DNA of 64,000 nt, from the NCBI RefSeq assembly GCF_964030935.1, contig NZ_OZ034990.1, positions 124,001 to 188,000 of the forward strand, in the 5' to 3' direction. The translations under genes and the position numbers were made by a program. Shown piece after piece: positions 56,207-63,777 of this stretch (the stretch's first letter is position 1; each line of letters starts with the position of its first letter). The stretch is from Rickettsiella endosymbiont of Aleochara curtula. Its GTDB lineage: Bacteria > Pseudomonadota > Gammaproteobacteria > Diplorickettsiales > Diplorickettsiaceae. The notes beneath the pieces were generated by a model that saw only the letters and a program-made list of their open reading frames with translations, did no database searches and had not been told where the DNA came from.

Positions 56207-56389
56207 TTATGGAATGGTTATAGGAGGTAATGAATTTAAAATACCGATGGCTTCTATTAGCGAGATAATCGCATCTTTTATAGCGAGTGTAGCTGCCTCA
56301 GCGCCCGCTATAGTTTGAACTAAAGTTAATACAGTGGTCAGTATACTTAATGCATTTGATAACATGCCGGTTATAATAATAAGGGACAT
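56207..56389 (-). CDS. small hydrophobic peptide, twin 1
   Basis: A 60-residue peptide, almost entirely Ile/Leu/Ala/Thr, with a few acidic residues and one Lys in the middle. The ATG has AGGAT seven bases upstream and the gene is followed by a strong hairpin, so it looks real. It aligns with the next peptide: LTTVLTLVQTIAGAEAAT against LNTVLTLLAVVPGAGSAI, and GILNSLPPI against SILNGLPGI. No signal peptide cleavage site or double-Gly leader. A membrane-active peptide, bacteriocin-like or holin-like role is possible; nothing proves it. Confidence 0.7.
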   Translation of the reverse strand: MSLIIITGMLSNALSILTTVLTLVQTIAGAEAATLAIKDAIISLIEAIGILNSLPPITIP

Positions 56390-56474
56390 CTTTTTTATCC
56401 TGCTGTGAATCTATTTGTGTTTAAATTTTATCTTTTTTATTTAATATGCTGTTAATACTTAAAAATTAAATTTC

Positions 56475-56501
56475 ATGAAGGAAGCACAATGCTTCCTTCA
56501 T
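56475..56501 (-). terminator. terminator between the twin peptide genes
   Basis: Perfect 12-base stem ATGAAGGAAGCA / TGCTTCCTTCAT with loop CAA. On the minus strand it is followed by GAAATTTAATTTTT, 14 bases beyond the stop of the upstream twin. Confidence 0.8.
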
Positions 56502-56515
56502 CTACACTTAATTAA

Positions 56516-56701
56516 TTATCTTACAACAGGTATCCCTGGCAATCCGTTTAATATACTTAATGCGCTCATGACAGAAGCGATTGCAGCTTGTACGGGAGCA
56601 ATAGCAGAGCCAGCGCCCGGAACTACAGCTAGTAAAGTAAGTACAGTGTTTAAGGTTCCTAAGACTGTAGTAAGTAAGGTAGATATAATTGCGATAGGCA
56701 T
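56516..56701 (-). CDS. small hydrophobic peptide, twin 2
   Basis: A 61-residue hydrophobic peptide related to twin 1 over its whole length, with a Gly/Pro turn (VVPGAGSAIAP) in the middle and C-terminal ILNGLPGIPVVR. The only charged side chain is the terminal Arg. The ATG is preceded by AAAGGAAAAAATT, an excellent ribosome site. It has its own terminator, so the two peptides are made from separate units or by partial read-through. Confidence 0.72.
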   Translation of the reverse strand: MPIAIISTLLTTVLGTLNTVLTLLAVVPGAGSAIAPVQAAIASVMSALSILNGLPGIPVVR

Positions 56702-56983
56702 AATTTTTTCCTTTAATAAAATTTGTGATAACTATTTTTTCAATAAAGCATTAGTGCTTCAAAGTAATAACTTTCTTATTTTTTGTTAAGTGAGCATAAA
56801 TGGAGAGATCATTGAATGATCTCTATAGCAATAGATTTTTTATTAACTATTTCTATTTATGATAGATATAAATTATCACTGATCAGGGAAATACAAAACT
56901 GGTATTTATGGTATTAACTAGGATTAGTTGCTATACCGATCTATTAGAGCTATTATGCACCTAATGAACACTATAGGTGAATT

Positions 56984-57241
56984 ATGTTGACACTTGGAGC
57001 CCGAGAAGCAAAAAATGAATTTGGTCGACTGCTGGATGCCGCTCAAAGCGAGAATGTTCTAATTGAAAAGAAAGGGCGGCCTGTTGCAGTGGTACTATCG
57101 ATAAAAAAATATCAACTATTAGAAGATGCTCAAGATAAGTTGTGGGAAATTTTAGCAAAAACTTCAGAAATGGACGGGTTAGTTAGCGAAAAAGAAAGTG
57201 AAGATTTTTTAAAATCCTTACGTGACGATGATAAAAATTAG
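56984..57241 (+). CDS. antitoxin, Phd/YefM family
   Basis: Antitoxin of a type II toxin-antitoxin pair, DNA-binding and autoregulatory in this family. It has 85 residues. LGAREAKNEFGRLLDAAQ and KKGRPVAVVLSIKKYQLLE are typical of the Phd/YefM fold, with an acidic C-terminal toxin-binding tail. The ATG follows TATAGGTGAATT. The toxin gene overlaps its end. Confidence 0.9.
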   Translation: MLTLGAREAKNEFGRLLDAAQSENVLIEKKGRPVAVVLSIKKYQLLEDAQDKLWEILAKTSEMDGLVSEKESEDFLKSLRDDDKN

Positions 57242-57524
57242 TTTTGCTAAACAAGCTTTAAAGTTTTTAAAGCAAGTACCTATTAAACATGGAAGACAGT
57301 TAGCAATGACTGTAGAGTCCTTAAAGGAAAATCCATTTCCACAAGACGCAAAAAAATTAAAAGGGATTTCTGATTATCATCGAGTTGATGTCGGTGAATA
57401 TAGAGTGATCTACCGAATAGACGCAGCAAGGAAATTACTCATCATCGCTTTTATGGGTAAGCGCAATGATAATGAGGTCTATAAAAAATTCAAACGAAAA
57501 AAAGTTAATCTGTCTAATGCATAG
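57228..57524 (+). CDS. toxin, RelE/ParE superfamily
   Basis: mRNA-interferase-type toxin. The start is ATG 57228 or GTG 57222, both inside the antitoxin gene. It has 98 residues: FAKQALKFLKQVP, NPFPQDAKKLKG, YHRVDVGEYRVIYRID and the basic C-terminus GKRNDNEVYKKFKRKK match the RelE fold. The 3' end overlaps the convergent integrase gene by 11 bases, so this pair probably marks one side of the island. Confidence 0.9.
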   Translation: MIKISFAKQALKFLKQVPIKHGRQLAMTVESLKENPFPQDAKKLKGISDYHRVDVGEYRVIYRIDAARKLLIIAFMGKRNDNEVYKKFKRKKVNLSNA

Positions 57525-58605
57525 ACTGCCTCGAGGAAGGTTTTAATAACGTAAATAGACCGGCGCTGCTAGTTTGCATCTCTATAGAATTTACCGCTGC
57601 AATTAAATTGGCTAACTCTGCACTGGAGTAATGCGTAGTCACGCGTTGACTTTTGTGGCCGAGTAAATCTTGTCTATCTTCATAACTGACGTTAGCCGCA
57701 CGTAAACGCCGGCCAAACGTATGTTTTAAATCATGCACACGTACCTGTGGAAGTTTGGTTTTCCTGCGTGCGCTTAACCATGCAGAATTTAACATCCGTG
57801 ATAAAGGTTTATTCCGATAAGTAAAAACAAATATAGGGTGGCAATCGCGTTGTGCTTCAATCACTTGTTTGGCTTGTTGATTTAAAACAACTAATCGATG
57901 CTGCCGATTTTTAACTAGGTTGGCAGGAATAATAAAAACATAGGTATTTAATTCAGGTATGCTCACTTCCCACTGCCATTGTAAGCGACAAATTTCTTGA
58001 TCACGACAGCCCGTATGAACGGCAAATATGGCCATTTGTTTTAAATGAAAGGGTAAATGATCAAACAAGCGTTGTTCTTCTTCTTTGGATAAAGGGTAGG
58101 GTAAACGTTTATTTTGCTCAGGTAACAAGCGAATTTTTGGCGCACTGGCTAACCAACTTAAACCATTTTCGTCCAACCATTCTTGTGCAGCGAGATTTAA
58201 AATGCGACGTACGACTTGTAATCCGTAATTAATAGTTCGATTTTTTACTCCAGCCGCTTTACGCGTTTGTATATAGGTTGCTAGATTGCCTTGATGAATC
58301 GCTGTCAGCGGTAAATGACCGATAAACGCATCCAGTTGTTTTAGTAAGCGCGCATCAATATGCAGGCTCGCTTTATGTTGGTTTTCAATAAGGAATTTAA
58401 GTGCGGCATGTCGGAATGAACGTGTCGGTCTTACTCCGTAAATACTGGCTAGCCGGATTTCTTCAAGGCGATGCATTAAATAGCGTTCCGCTTCTGCCAA
58501 TGAGGACGATTTTGTGCTTTCTGACAGGCGTCGACCATAAATTTTTTTATTGATGTGCCATATCGATCCTCTTTTAATGAGACCGGGTGAGCGTTTGCTT
58601 GCCAT
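57514..58605 (-). CDS. tyrosine recombinase / island integrase
   Basis: Phage-type integrase, 363 residues. The N-terminal arm-binding region (KRSPGLIKRGSIWHINKKI) resembles those of small prophage integrases. The core-binding domain spans about 60-165. The catalytic domain has Arg in VHTGCRDQEICRLQW, HxxR-type DLKHTFGRRL, GHKSQRVTTHYSS with the Tyr. Preceded on the same strand by a probable excisionase, the usual partner. Distinct from the 43835 recombinase. Confidence 0.93.
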   Translation of the reverse strand: MASKRSPGLIKRGSIWHINKKIYGRRLSESTKSSSLAEAERYLMHRLEEIRLASIYGVRPTRSFRHAALKFLIENQHKASLHIDARLLKQLDAFIGHLPLTAIHQGNLATYIQTRKAAGVKNRTINYGLQVVRRILNLAAQEWLDENGLSWLASAPKIRLLPEQNKRLPYPLSKEEEQRLFDHLPFHLKQMAIFAVHTGCRDQEICRLQWQWEVSIPELNTYVFIIPANLVKNRQHRLVVLNQQAKQVIEAQRDCHPIFVFTYRNKPLSRMLNSAWLSARRKTKLPQVRVHDLKHTFGRRLRAANVSYEDRQDLLGHKSQRVTTHYSSAELANLIAAVNSIEMQTSSAGLFTLLKPSSRQSMH

Positions 58606-58627
58606 TTAGCTAACTCCTTACCATAAC

Positions 58628-58963
58628 TTATGAACGTGAAAGATTTGCTTTCTTTCTCGATAATTGATCGACCAACTGCTGAAATTCTTCATCAAGCGTT
58701 TTTTTTGAGATAGTGGTATGTTTTTTTTCTGTTAACAAGTGTTTAATCGCATGAGCTTGCCAACGTATAACACGTTGTGCAGGTTTGCCTTGATGTTTTT
58801 TAAACTCATCGGCCCATTGATCTAAATCCAATCGATCAAAGGCAATTCCTTGCTGACCAATTCTTAATGTAATTAAAAAAGGCCTAACTTCGCTATTGAA
58901 TCGATTTTTATCCATACCTAAATATTTTGCGGCATCACGCAAACGGATTAAGCGAGGTTGCAT
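58628..58963 (-). CDS. excisionase-like DNA-binding protein
   Basis: A 111-residue protein with an N-terminal winged-helix, AlpA/excisionase-type region (LIRLRDAAKYLGMDKNRFNS then FDRLDLDQWADEF) and a basic helical C-terminal half. It is 22 bases upstream of the integrase on the same strand, the expected place for a directionality factor. Divergent from the HTH gene at 59087. Confidence 0.75.
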   Translation of the reverse strand: MQPRLIRLRDAAKYLGMDKNRFNSEVRPFLITLRIGQQGIAFDRLDLDQWADEFKKHQGKPAQRVIRWQAHAIKHLLTEKKHTTISKKTLDEEFQQLVDQLSRKKANLSRS

Positions 58964-59086
58964 AACTCTTCCTAACTCTAACTAAGCATTCACTTTATCT
59001 CGATAAGATACGCACTTACGATGTAAAAAAATTTAACTTTTATTGTATAGACTTTTTGTAGAACGAAAAATAAAGGATGTGAGTTC
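58964..59086. promoter_or_regulatory. divergent control region of the island
   Basis: A/T-rich gap between the leftward excisionase-integrase pair and the rightward HTH-replication genes. It holds a short inverted repeat TTATC-TC-GATAA at 58995-59006, a plausible regulator site, and a good AAGGATG leader for the HTH gene. No promoter assigned with certainty. Confidence 0.4.
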
Positions 59087-59992
59087 ATGCAGGAAGCAAT
59101 GTTAGATAAAGCTATATATAGTTTAGGTTCAGTTAAGCATATGGCCAAAAAGTTAGGTATACACCGTGAACATGTCTACGCCTGGATAAAAGGAGTCAGC
59201 AAAATACCCTTAGAGTATGCCTTGCAAATTGAATATTTAACCGGCGGTGAAATTAACTGGAAGGATTTAGTGCCCTTTCATATTGTGCAACGTTTAAAGC
59301 ACTTAACTTTACGGTTACCCAAGTTTGATTTACCACCGTGTGAGCTAGTTTATGTTGCCATTGAGCGTATCAAATCAGAAAAATGTGTAATAACTATTAC
59401 TGAGAAAAACGCATCGATTCCTCTGCATAAACAGCGCCCTATTTGTTTGGATGAAGAGAATACGTTGATCTTTGGTGAAAAGATTTTTTATCTATATAAA
59501 CACCATACTAAAAAAACAGTTCCAGCGTGGCGTGTTTCTTTAACTGACTTAGCGAAAGGGCATTACAGCAGTGAATTATTTGTAAAAAATTTCCTTATCA
59601 GTGAGCGCGTTGCGATAGGCATGGCATTAGAAAAATTTTTGGGGAGTCGACAAGGGTATCGTAGTGATCTTGAAAAAGCAAAAAGCCAAGCTGAGCTCAG
59701 CAAAAAAAGAAATATTATGCCGAGAGGAATTCAAAAGCCACGACTTATGAATAATGATGCACAAGTGAATCAAGAAGAAAGGACACCTTTACGACAATTA
59801 ATTGCCACTCGCTTAGGTTTTGGCAGTCATTTCACCTATCAAAATGCTAAAAGATTAAAACTTTATGCGAGCAAGGAATTGATGAAGCAGGTTGATCAGC
59901 GAAAAATAAGTATTTCTAAAGCAGCTAAATTATGTCCAGTTTTATCGGTTAGAAAAGTAAAAAAAACTAATTTAAGTAAAGCAGTAAGTTAA
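59087..59992 (+). CDS. HTH (Cro/YdaS-type) regulatory protein
   Basis: A 301-residue protein whose first 60 residues are a helix-turn-helix of the Cro/YdaS antitoxin type (SVKHMAKKLGIHREHVYAWI). The remainder is unrecognised, with a middle domain rich in charged residues and a C-terminal segment (RQLIATRLGFGSHFTYQNAK; RKISISKAAKLC) that recalls ParB-like or plasmid partition helices. An ATG four codons later with AGGAAGCA before it is an alternative start. It likely controls the divergent island genes. Confidence 0.75.
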   Translation: MQEAMLDKAIYSLGSVKHMAKKLGIHREHVYAWIKGVSKIPLEYALQIEYLTGGEINWKDLVPFHIVQRLKHLTLRLPKFDLPPCELVYVAIERIKSEKCVITITEKNASIPLHKQRPICLDEENTLIFGEKIFYLYKHHTKKTVPAWRVSLTDLAKGHYSSELFVKNFLISERVAIGMALEKFLGSRQGYRSDLEKAKSQAELSKKRNIMPRGIQKPRLMNNDAQVNQEERTPLRQLIATRLGFGSHFTYQNAKRLKLYASKELMKQVDQRKISISKAAKLCPVLSVRKVKKTNLSKAVS

Positions 59993-60038
59993 TTAGGGTT
60001 AATAAATTCTCAGTCTAATTCATTGAGTGAGGGAAATT

Positions 60039-61007
60039 ATGCGCTATCGAATGTTAGATGTCAGGATTTGGTGTGATGAGAAATTTCGCTCATTAACCCC
60101 TTTAAAACCGAGTGGCCAAGCACTTTTTCTTTATCTATTATGCAATCCGCATACCACCTCTATCCCAGGTTTGTATCGTGCGGGTGCGGGTGCTATGGCA
60201 GAAGAGTTAGGATGGTCATTGATAGGATTTCAACGTGCTTTAAAAGAAGTGATGGGCCAAGGTTTGGTGCAAGCTGATCTCAAGGCACGCGTTATTTTTA
60301 TAGCTAATGCCATTAAATATAATAAACCTCAATCACCGAATGTAGTGCGAAGCTGGGCATTGCATTGGGATGAAATCCCTGAATGTACACTTAAAAACGA
60401 AGCTTATTATAAACTAGAAGCATTTGTAAAAGGCTTAGGTAAAGCCTTCGAGCTAGCCTTTGCAGAAACCTTACGTCAACCTGCAGTAAAAGATGCTACT
60501 AAGTCATTGACTAAGTCTTGCCTTAATCAGGAACAGGATCAGGAACAGAAACAAGAACAGGATCAAGAAGAAGAGATTGAAGGGTTTAAATCACCATCCG
60601 ACGCACACATTGCTAATTTAACGACTAAGCATTCCAGTGTCCCAAGTTCAGAACCGTTATTAACGATACCTCTCATGGGTAATGCCATTTATCAGGTGAG
60701 GCAGCAAGAATATGAAGAATGGCAAACTCTTTATGCTGAAATCGATGTATTACAAGAATTGCGCAAATTGATCGCCTGGAATATTACTAATCCGAATAAA
60801 CGTAAGCACCGCGCGAGTATTTTACGACATATTCATGCGTGGTTGACTAAAGAGCAACAGCAAAAAAAACAGTTTCCAGCGGCGTGTCGTTCATTTCCAA
60901 TAACTTTTGAACATAATTTACAAATAGCAAAAAAATGGATGACTTCTAATCCAGAAGTGACTAAGCCGCATGATCTGCAATTATTAAAAGGGAAAAAAAT
61001 GGTATGA
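60039..61007 (+). CDS. phage/plasmid replication-initiation type protein
   Basis: Probable replisome organiser of the DnaD/lambda-O-like kind. The start is ATG 60039 (MRYRMLDVRIWCDEKF), with GAGTGAGGGAAATT before it; a GTG four codons upstream is less likely. It has about 322 residues: an N-terminal winged-helix domain (ALFLYLLCNPHTTSIPGLYR), a Gln/Glu repeat linker (near 175-190, EQDQEQKQEQDQEEE) and a C-terminal helical domain. Followed with a 4-base overlap by a P-like gene. Confidence 0.72.
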   Translation: MRYRMLDVRIWCDEKFRSLTPLKPSGQALFLYLLCNPHTTSIPGLYRAGAGAMAEELGWSLIGFQRALKEVMGQGLVQADLKARVIFIANAIKYNKPQSPNVVRSWALHWDEIPECTLKNEAYYKLEAFVKGLGKAFELAFAETLRQPAVKDATKSLTKSCLNQEQDQEQKQEQDQEEEIEGFKSPSDAHIANLTTKHSSVPSSEPLLTIPLMGNAIYQVRQQEYEEWQTLYAEIDVLQELRKLIAWNITNPNKRKHRASILRHIHAWLTKEQQQKKQFPAACRSFPITFEHNLQIAKKWMTSNPEVTKPHDLQLLKGKKMV

Positions 61008-61585
61008 CTTCAGAAGATCAAGAAAAATTTACGCAAGGAATGATGGTTTTGGCAGAAGTTTATAATCGCAAACTTTCTTCGTTATTATTACATACCTATT
61101 GGAATTGTTTGAAAAAATATGCGTATGCCGTGTTTGAGGTAAGCTTATGGGATTTTTTGAAAAATCCTGACTATGCCAAAAGAGGTTTTCCAAGTCCTGC
61201 GGATTGGATTAAAGCGATAGAGGGTGATACAGCAAGTAAAGGTCTAGCGGCTTGGACAGAAATTATTACCACCATTCGACATATCGGCCATTACGAGAGT
61301 GTGATATTCACGGATCCTTTGATCCACTCTGTGATTAGAGATATGGGAGGGTGGATTTTTTTATGTCAACAATCGGAACGTGATTTGATTTTTGCACAAA
61401 AAGAATTTGAGCGGCGCTATCAAAATTATTATGCACTTAAAAAATTGGCTAGCATGCCACGTTATTTAACTGGACAAATCGAACATCAAAATAAATTAAA
61501 GGGTTTTACTGAATATATTCCTAGGCCTAAAAATATAAGGCAAGTCTTGAATTCAAGTCATTTAAAAAATAAGGAGGTAAAGTAA
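61004..61585 (+). CDS. replication protein, lambda P-like (DUF6475-type) candidate
   Basis: A 193-residue protein overlapping the previous gene by ATGA. LAEVYNRKLSSLLLHTYWNCL and DWIKAIEGD are reminiscent of phage helicase-loader or replication-protein-P families, and the O-P gene order supports this. No ATPase motif is visible. Named by context and weak resemblance. Confidence 0.6.
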   Translation: MTSEDQEKFTQGMMVLAEVYNRKLSSLLLHTYWNCLKKYAYAVFEVSLWDFLKNPDYAKRGFPSPADWIKAIEGDTASKGLAAWTEIITTIRHIGHYESVIFTDPLIHSVIRDMGGWIFLCQQSERDLIFAQKEFERRYQNYYALKKLASMPRYLTGQIEHQNKLKGFTEYIPRPKNIRQVLNSSHLKNKEVK

Positions 61586-61634
61586 TTCATTAATAATAAA
61601 TTTTTTTATCTATATCATTTTTAAGGAATAAATT

Positions 61635-61814
61635 ATGTTAAAACGTCTCGGATTCCTATCGCTATTGATTGATTGTTTTCCGTTCGTAAGAGAGTTTCGA
61701 TTACGCAAAAAAATAAGACATAAAAGATTAAAAATGCAGCGTAAATTACCCAAAGATGAGCCTAAACATTTAAGACGCTATGTCATGCTGTCCGGGACCA
61801 TACGTCGTCTGTAG
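61635..61814 (+). CDS. small basic hypothetical protein
   Basis: A 59-residue protein from ATG 61635 with TAAGGAATAAATT before it. The first 20 residues are hydrophobic (LGFLSLLIDCFPFV), the rest very basic (RLRKKIRHKRLKMQRK and HLRRYVML). It could be membrane-bound and nucleic-acid-binding. No family recognised. Confidence 0.55.
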   Translation: MLKRLGFLSLLIDCFPFVREFRLRKKIRHKRLKMQRKLPKDEPKHLRRYVMLSGTIRRL

Positions 61815-61890
61815 CGGATAGGCAGGCAGTTAAGCTTGATGTGTAATTTATCATTTTTTATTGAAAGTCATTATACAAGGGAATAAAGTT

Positions 61891-62091
61891 ATGAAGTGTT
61901 TAAATCCGTTTTGTGAATATGCCAAAACACGGGTAATTAATTCACGTAAATCAGAAGAAGGAAAAAAAATCTTACGCAGAAGACATTGTCCTAAGTGTAA
62001 TAAACGCTATACCTCGATTGAGGTCCTCGCTTACTTTGGTTATCCGAATGCACAAAAAAGGGCATCGTTAAATCTTTTAATGACCTATTAA
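61891..62091 (+). CDS. zinc-ribbon protein (Ogr/NrdR-like)
   Basis: A 66-residue protein from ATG 61891 (MKCLNPFCEYAKT), preceded by AAGGGAATAAAGTT. It has two Cys pairs: CLNPFC and HCPKCNKRYTSIE, framing INSRKSEEGKKILRRR. The pattern matches the NrdR N-terminal zinc ribbon and is also close to phage Ogr/Delta late activators. The ATP-cone domain of NrdR is absent, so a phage-type transcription activator is more likely here. Confidence 0.72.
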   Translation: MKCLNPFCEYAKTRVINSRKSEEGKKILRRRHCPKCNKRYTSIEVLAYFGYPNAQKRASLNLLMTY

Positions 62092-62098
62092 ATGTGAT

Positions 62099-62121
62099 AA
62101 ACTAGTTTAAGACTAGTTTAA
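62099..62121. promoter_or_regulatory. probable toxin-antitoxin operator
   Basis: The palindrome AAACTAGTTT at 62099-62108 is followed by a second ACTAGTTTAA at 62112-62121. The pair ends 15 bases before the antitoxin ATG, where autoregulating antitoxins bind. Confidence 0.6.
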
Positions 62122-62136
62122 TTTAAAGAGGTCATT

Positions 62137-62373
62137 ATGCAAACAGTGGGTGCTTTTGAAGCCAAAACACATTTTTCTGCGTTGCTCGATAAAGTGGAAA
62201 AAGGTGAGCAAATCGTTATCACTAAACATGGTCGCATCGTGGCTAAGCTGGTACCCGCGACTGCGGCTAATCAGCTACGTATTCAACAAGCTATTGCGGC
62301 GCTCAAAGATTTAATCCATGGGCATACGCTTAAGGATGATTGGAAAAAATTACGTGACCAGGGACGGCGCTAA
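62137..62373 (+). CDS. antitoxin, Phd/YefM family (VapB-like)
   Basis: A 78-residue antitoxin. QTVGAFEAKTHFSALLDKVEKG and KHGRIVAKLVP are the Phd/YefM N-terminal DNA-binding domain; the C-terminus is charged. The ATG follows AAAGAGGTCATT. It shares a family with the 56984 antitoxin but only distant sequence. The stop codon overlaps the toxin's ATG by one base. Confidence 0.9.
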   Translation: MQTVGAFEAKTHFSALLDKVEKGEQIVITKHGRIVAKLVPATAANQLRIQQAIAALKDLIHGHTLKDDWKKLRDQGRR

Positions 62374-62780
62374 TGAGCTTTGTATTAGATGCTTCTATCG
62401 CCTTGTCTTGGTGCTTTGATGATGAAGCTAGCCCCTATACCTGGTCTCTATTAGAGCGCTTAGAACAAGAAACGGCGCATGTGCCGAGTCTTTGGGCGCT
62501 AGAAATGAGCAATATTCTAATTCTTGCCGAAAGGCGTAAACGCATTAGTTATGCTCATGTCATCTTATCTCTCGAGTTGATCGGTAGTTTATCGATACAG
62601 GTTGATGAAGAGACTTCCTATCGTGCCTTTCATGAGACCAGTCAGCTGGCCTATAAGGAAAAACTCACTAGCTATGATGCTAGTTACCTTGAATTAGCCT
62701 TACGCTTAGGTATTCCTTTAGCGACTAAAGATAAGGCTCTAGCTAAGATCGCTAAGAAATTAGGAGTTATTTTAATTTAA
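62373..62780 (+). CDS. PIN-domain toxin, VapC type
   Basis: A 135-residue PIN ribonuclease. The acidic residues are in place: FVLDASIALSWCFDDE (first Asp), WALEMSNIL (Glu), LTSYDASYLELALRLG (Asp) and LATKDKALAKIAKKLGV (Asp). VapC toxins usually cut initiator tRNA. Coupled to the Phd-type antitoxin by TAATG. Confidence 0.93.
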   Translation: MSFVLDASIALSWCFDDEASPYTWSLLERLEQETAHVPSLWALEMSNILILAERRKRISYAHVILSLELIGSLSIQVDEETSYRAFHETSQLAYKEKLTSYDASYLELALRLGIPLATKDKALAKIAKKLGVILI

Positions 62781-62905
62781 TTTGTATTTCCTGGACTGGC
62801 GCGCGTTTGCTTGGCAAATGGTTCAAGATGATGATTCAATCATGTAAATTATATTACCCATTTTCATTAGATAATCTTTCTCTACTTTAATAGGAGAAAG
62901 ATTAA

Positions 62906-63562
62906 ATGATATATACCTTATCAAAAACAGACAAAAAAGAGCCGGGTCCTACCGAAGCGATTTTCTTCACTAAACCTAAGTTTGAGGGTGATGCTTATAT
63001 CGCCTATGTGGGTTATGTAGTGGATTTTGGCAAAGGGTTAAAAGACATACCAGATTCATTGAACGATCATCTGCATTCGGTCAAAACCGGTAACATCTGC
63101 AAATTAGAACTTTTTGAGGACTATGGTTTGTTAGGTGATAATATTGCAGTACCGGCTGACAGTGATTTAACACAAATACCCTTGGGACTTACTTCCTTTA
63201 AGGCTGAACTTGATTTGGATGCAAATATTAAGGATGAGCTCACACAATGTGAATTGGATAAAATTAACTACGAAAAAAGGCTAGAGGAATGTGTAGAAGA
63301 AAGAAAGGAATTCAAAAATAAGTTAGCCGAGTATGAGAATTTATTAAGACAATACAAAGATAAATTGACTGAGTGCGAGAAAAACGGTAAGGATTTAAAG
63401 GATCAATTAGACAAAAGAAAACTCGAAGATGAAGTAAAAAAAATCAAGGATAAGTTGGATGACTGCGAAAAAAAAGGTAAAGATTTGCAAGAGCAATTAG
63501 ATAAGTCTGAGCAGGAAAAGAATGATTACAAAGAAAAGTTGGATGAGTATGATAAAAAATAA
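62906..63562 (+). CDS. hypothetical protein, crystallin-like domain plus coiled coil
   Basis: A 218-residue protein; the ATG follows ATAGGAGAAAGATTAA. Residues 1-107 show alternating aromatic/Gly patterns (FEGDAYIAYVGYVVDFGKGL) and a LHSVKTGNICKLELFED...LTSFKA segment. This looks like a beta/gamma-crystallin Greek-key motif by pattern, not proof. Residues 110-218 are a long coiled coil with repeated unit DKLxxCEKxGKDLxxQLDK and Glu/Lys-rich heptads. No signal peptide or membrane helix. It could be a filament or host-interaction protein. Confidence 0.65.
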   Translation: MIYTLSKTDKKEPGPTEAIFFTKPKFEGDAYIAYVGYVVDFGKGLKDIPDSLNDHLHSVKTGNICKLELFEDYGLLGDNIAVPADSDLTQIPLGLTSFKAELDLDANIKDELTQCELDKINYEKRLEECVEERKEFKNKLAEYENLLRQYKDKLTECEKNGKDLKDQLDKRKLEDEVKKIKDKLDDCEKKGKDLQEQLDKSEQEKNDYKEKLDEYDKK

Positions 63563-63639
63563 TCCAACTGACTAACATAAATCTCACTGTTGATAGGAGG
63601 GTAAAAACTATCCAAGAAAAATATCTGACAGATATGAAG

Positions 63640-63677
63640 AGCTCTTGACGCGCAAAGCTCGCATCAAGAGCTTTTTG
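63640..63677 (+). terminator. rho-independent terminator
   Basis: Stem AGCTCTTGA / TCAAGAGCT (63640-63648, 63664-63672) followed by TTTTG, downstream of the coiled-coil gene. Confidence 0.75.
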
Positions 63678-63738
63678 ACTAGTGACGTTAGTCGAATAAG
63701 TGCTTGTTTTAATAGAAGTTTAATCATAGCAAAAACAA

Positions 63739-63769
63739 CTGAGTAGATGATTAACAGTCATCTACTCAG
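63739..63769. repeat. right copy of island hairpin repeat
   Basis: Perfect 12-base stem CTGAGTAGATGA / TCATCTACTCAG with loop TTAACAG. The same orientation and loop as 56018-56045. No T run follows. Confidence 0.7.
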
Positions 63770-63777
63770 CAGCGTGA

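Noticed and set aside
61891-62091. True NrdR regulator
   Set aside because: Lacks the ATP-cone domain and lies within a mobile island.
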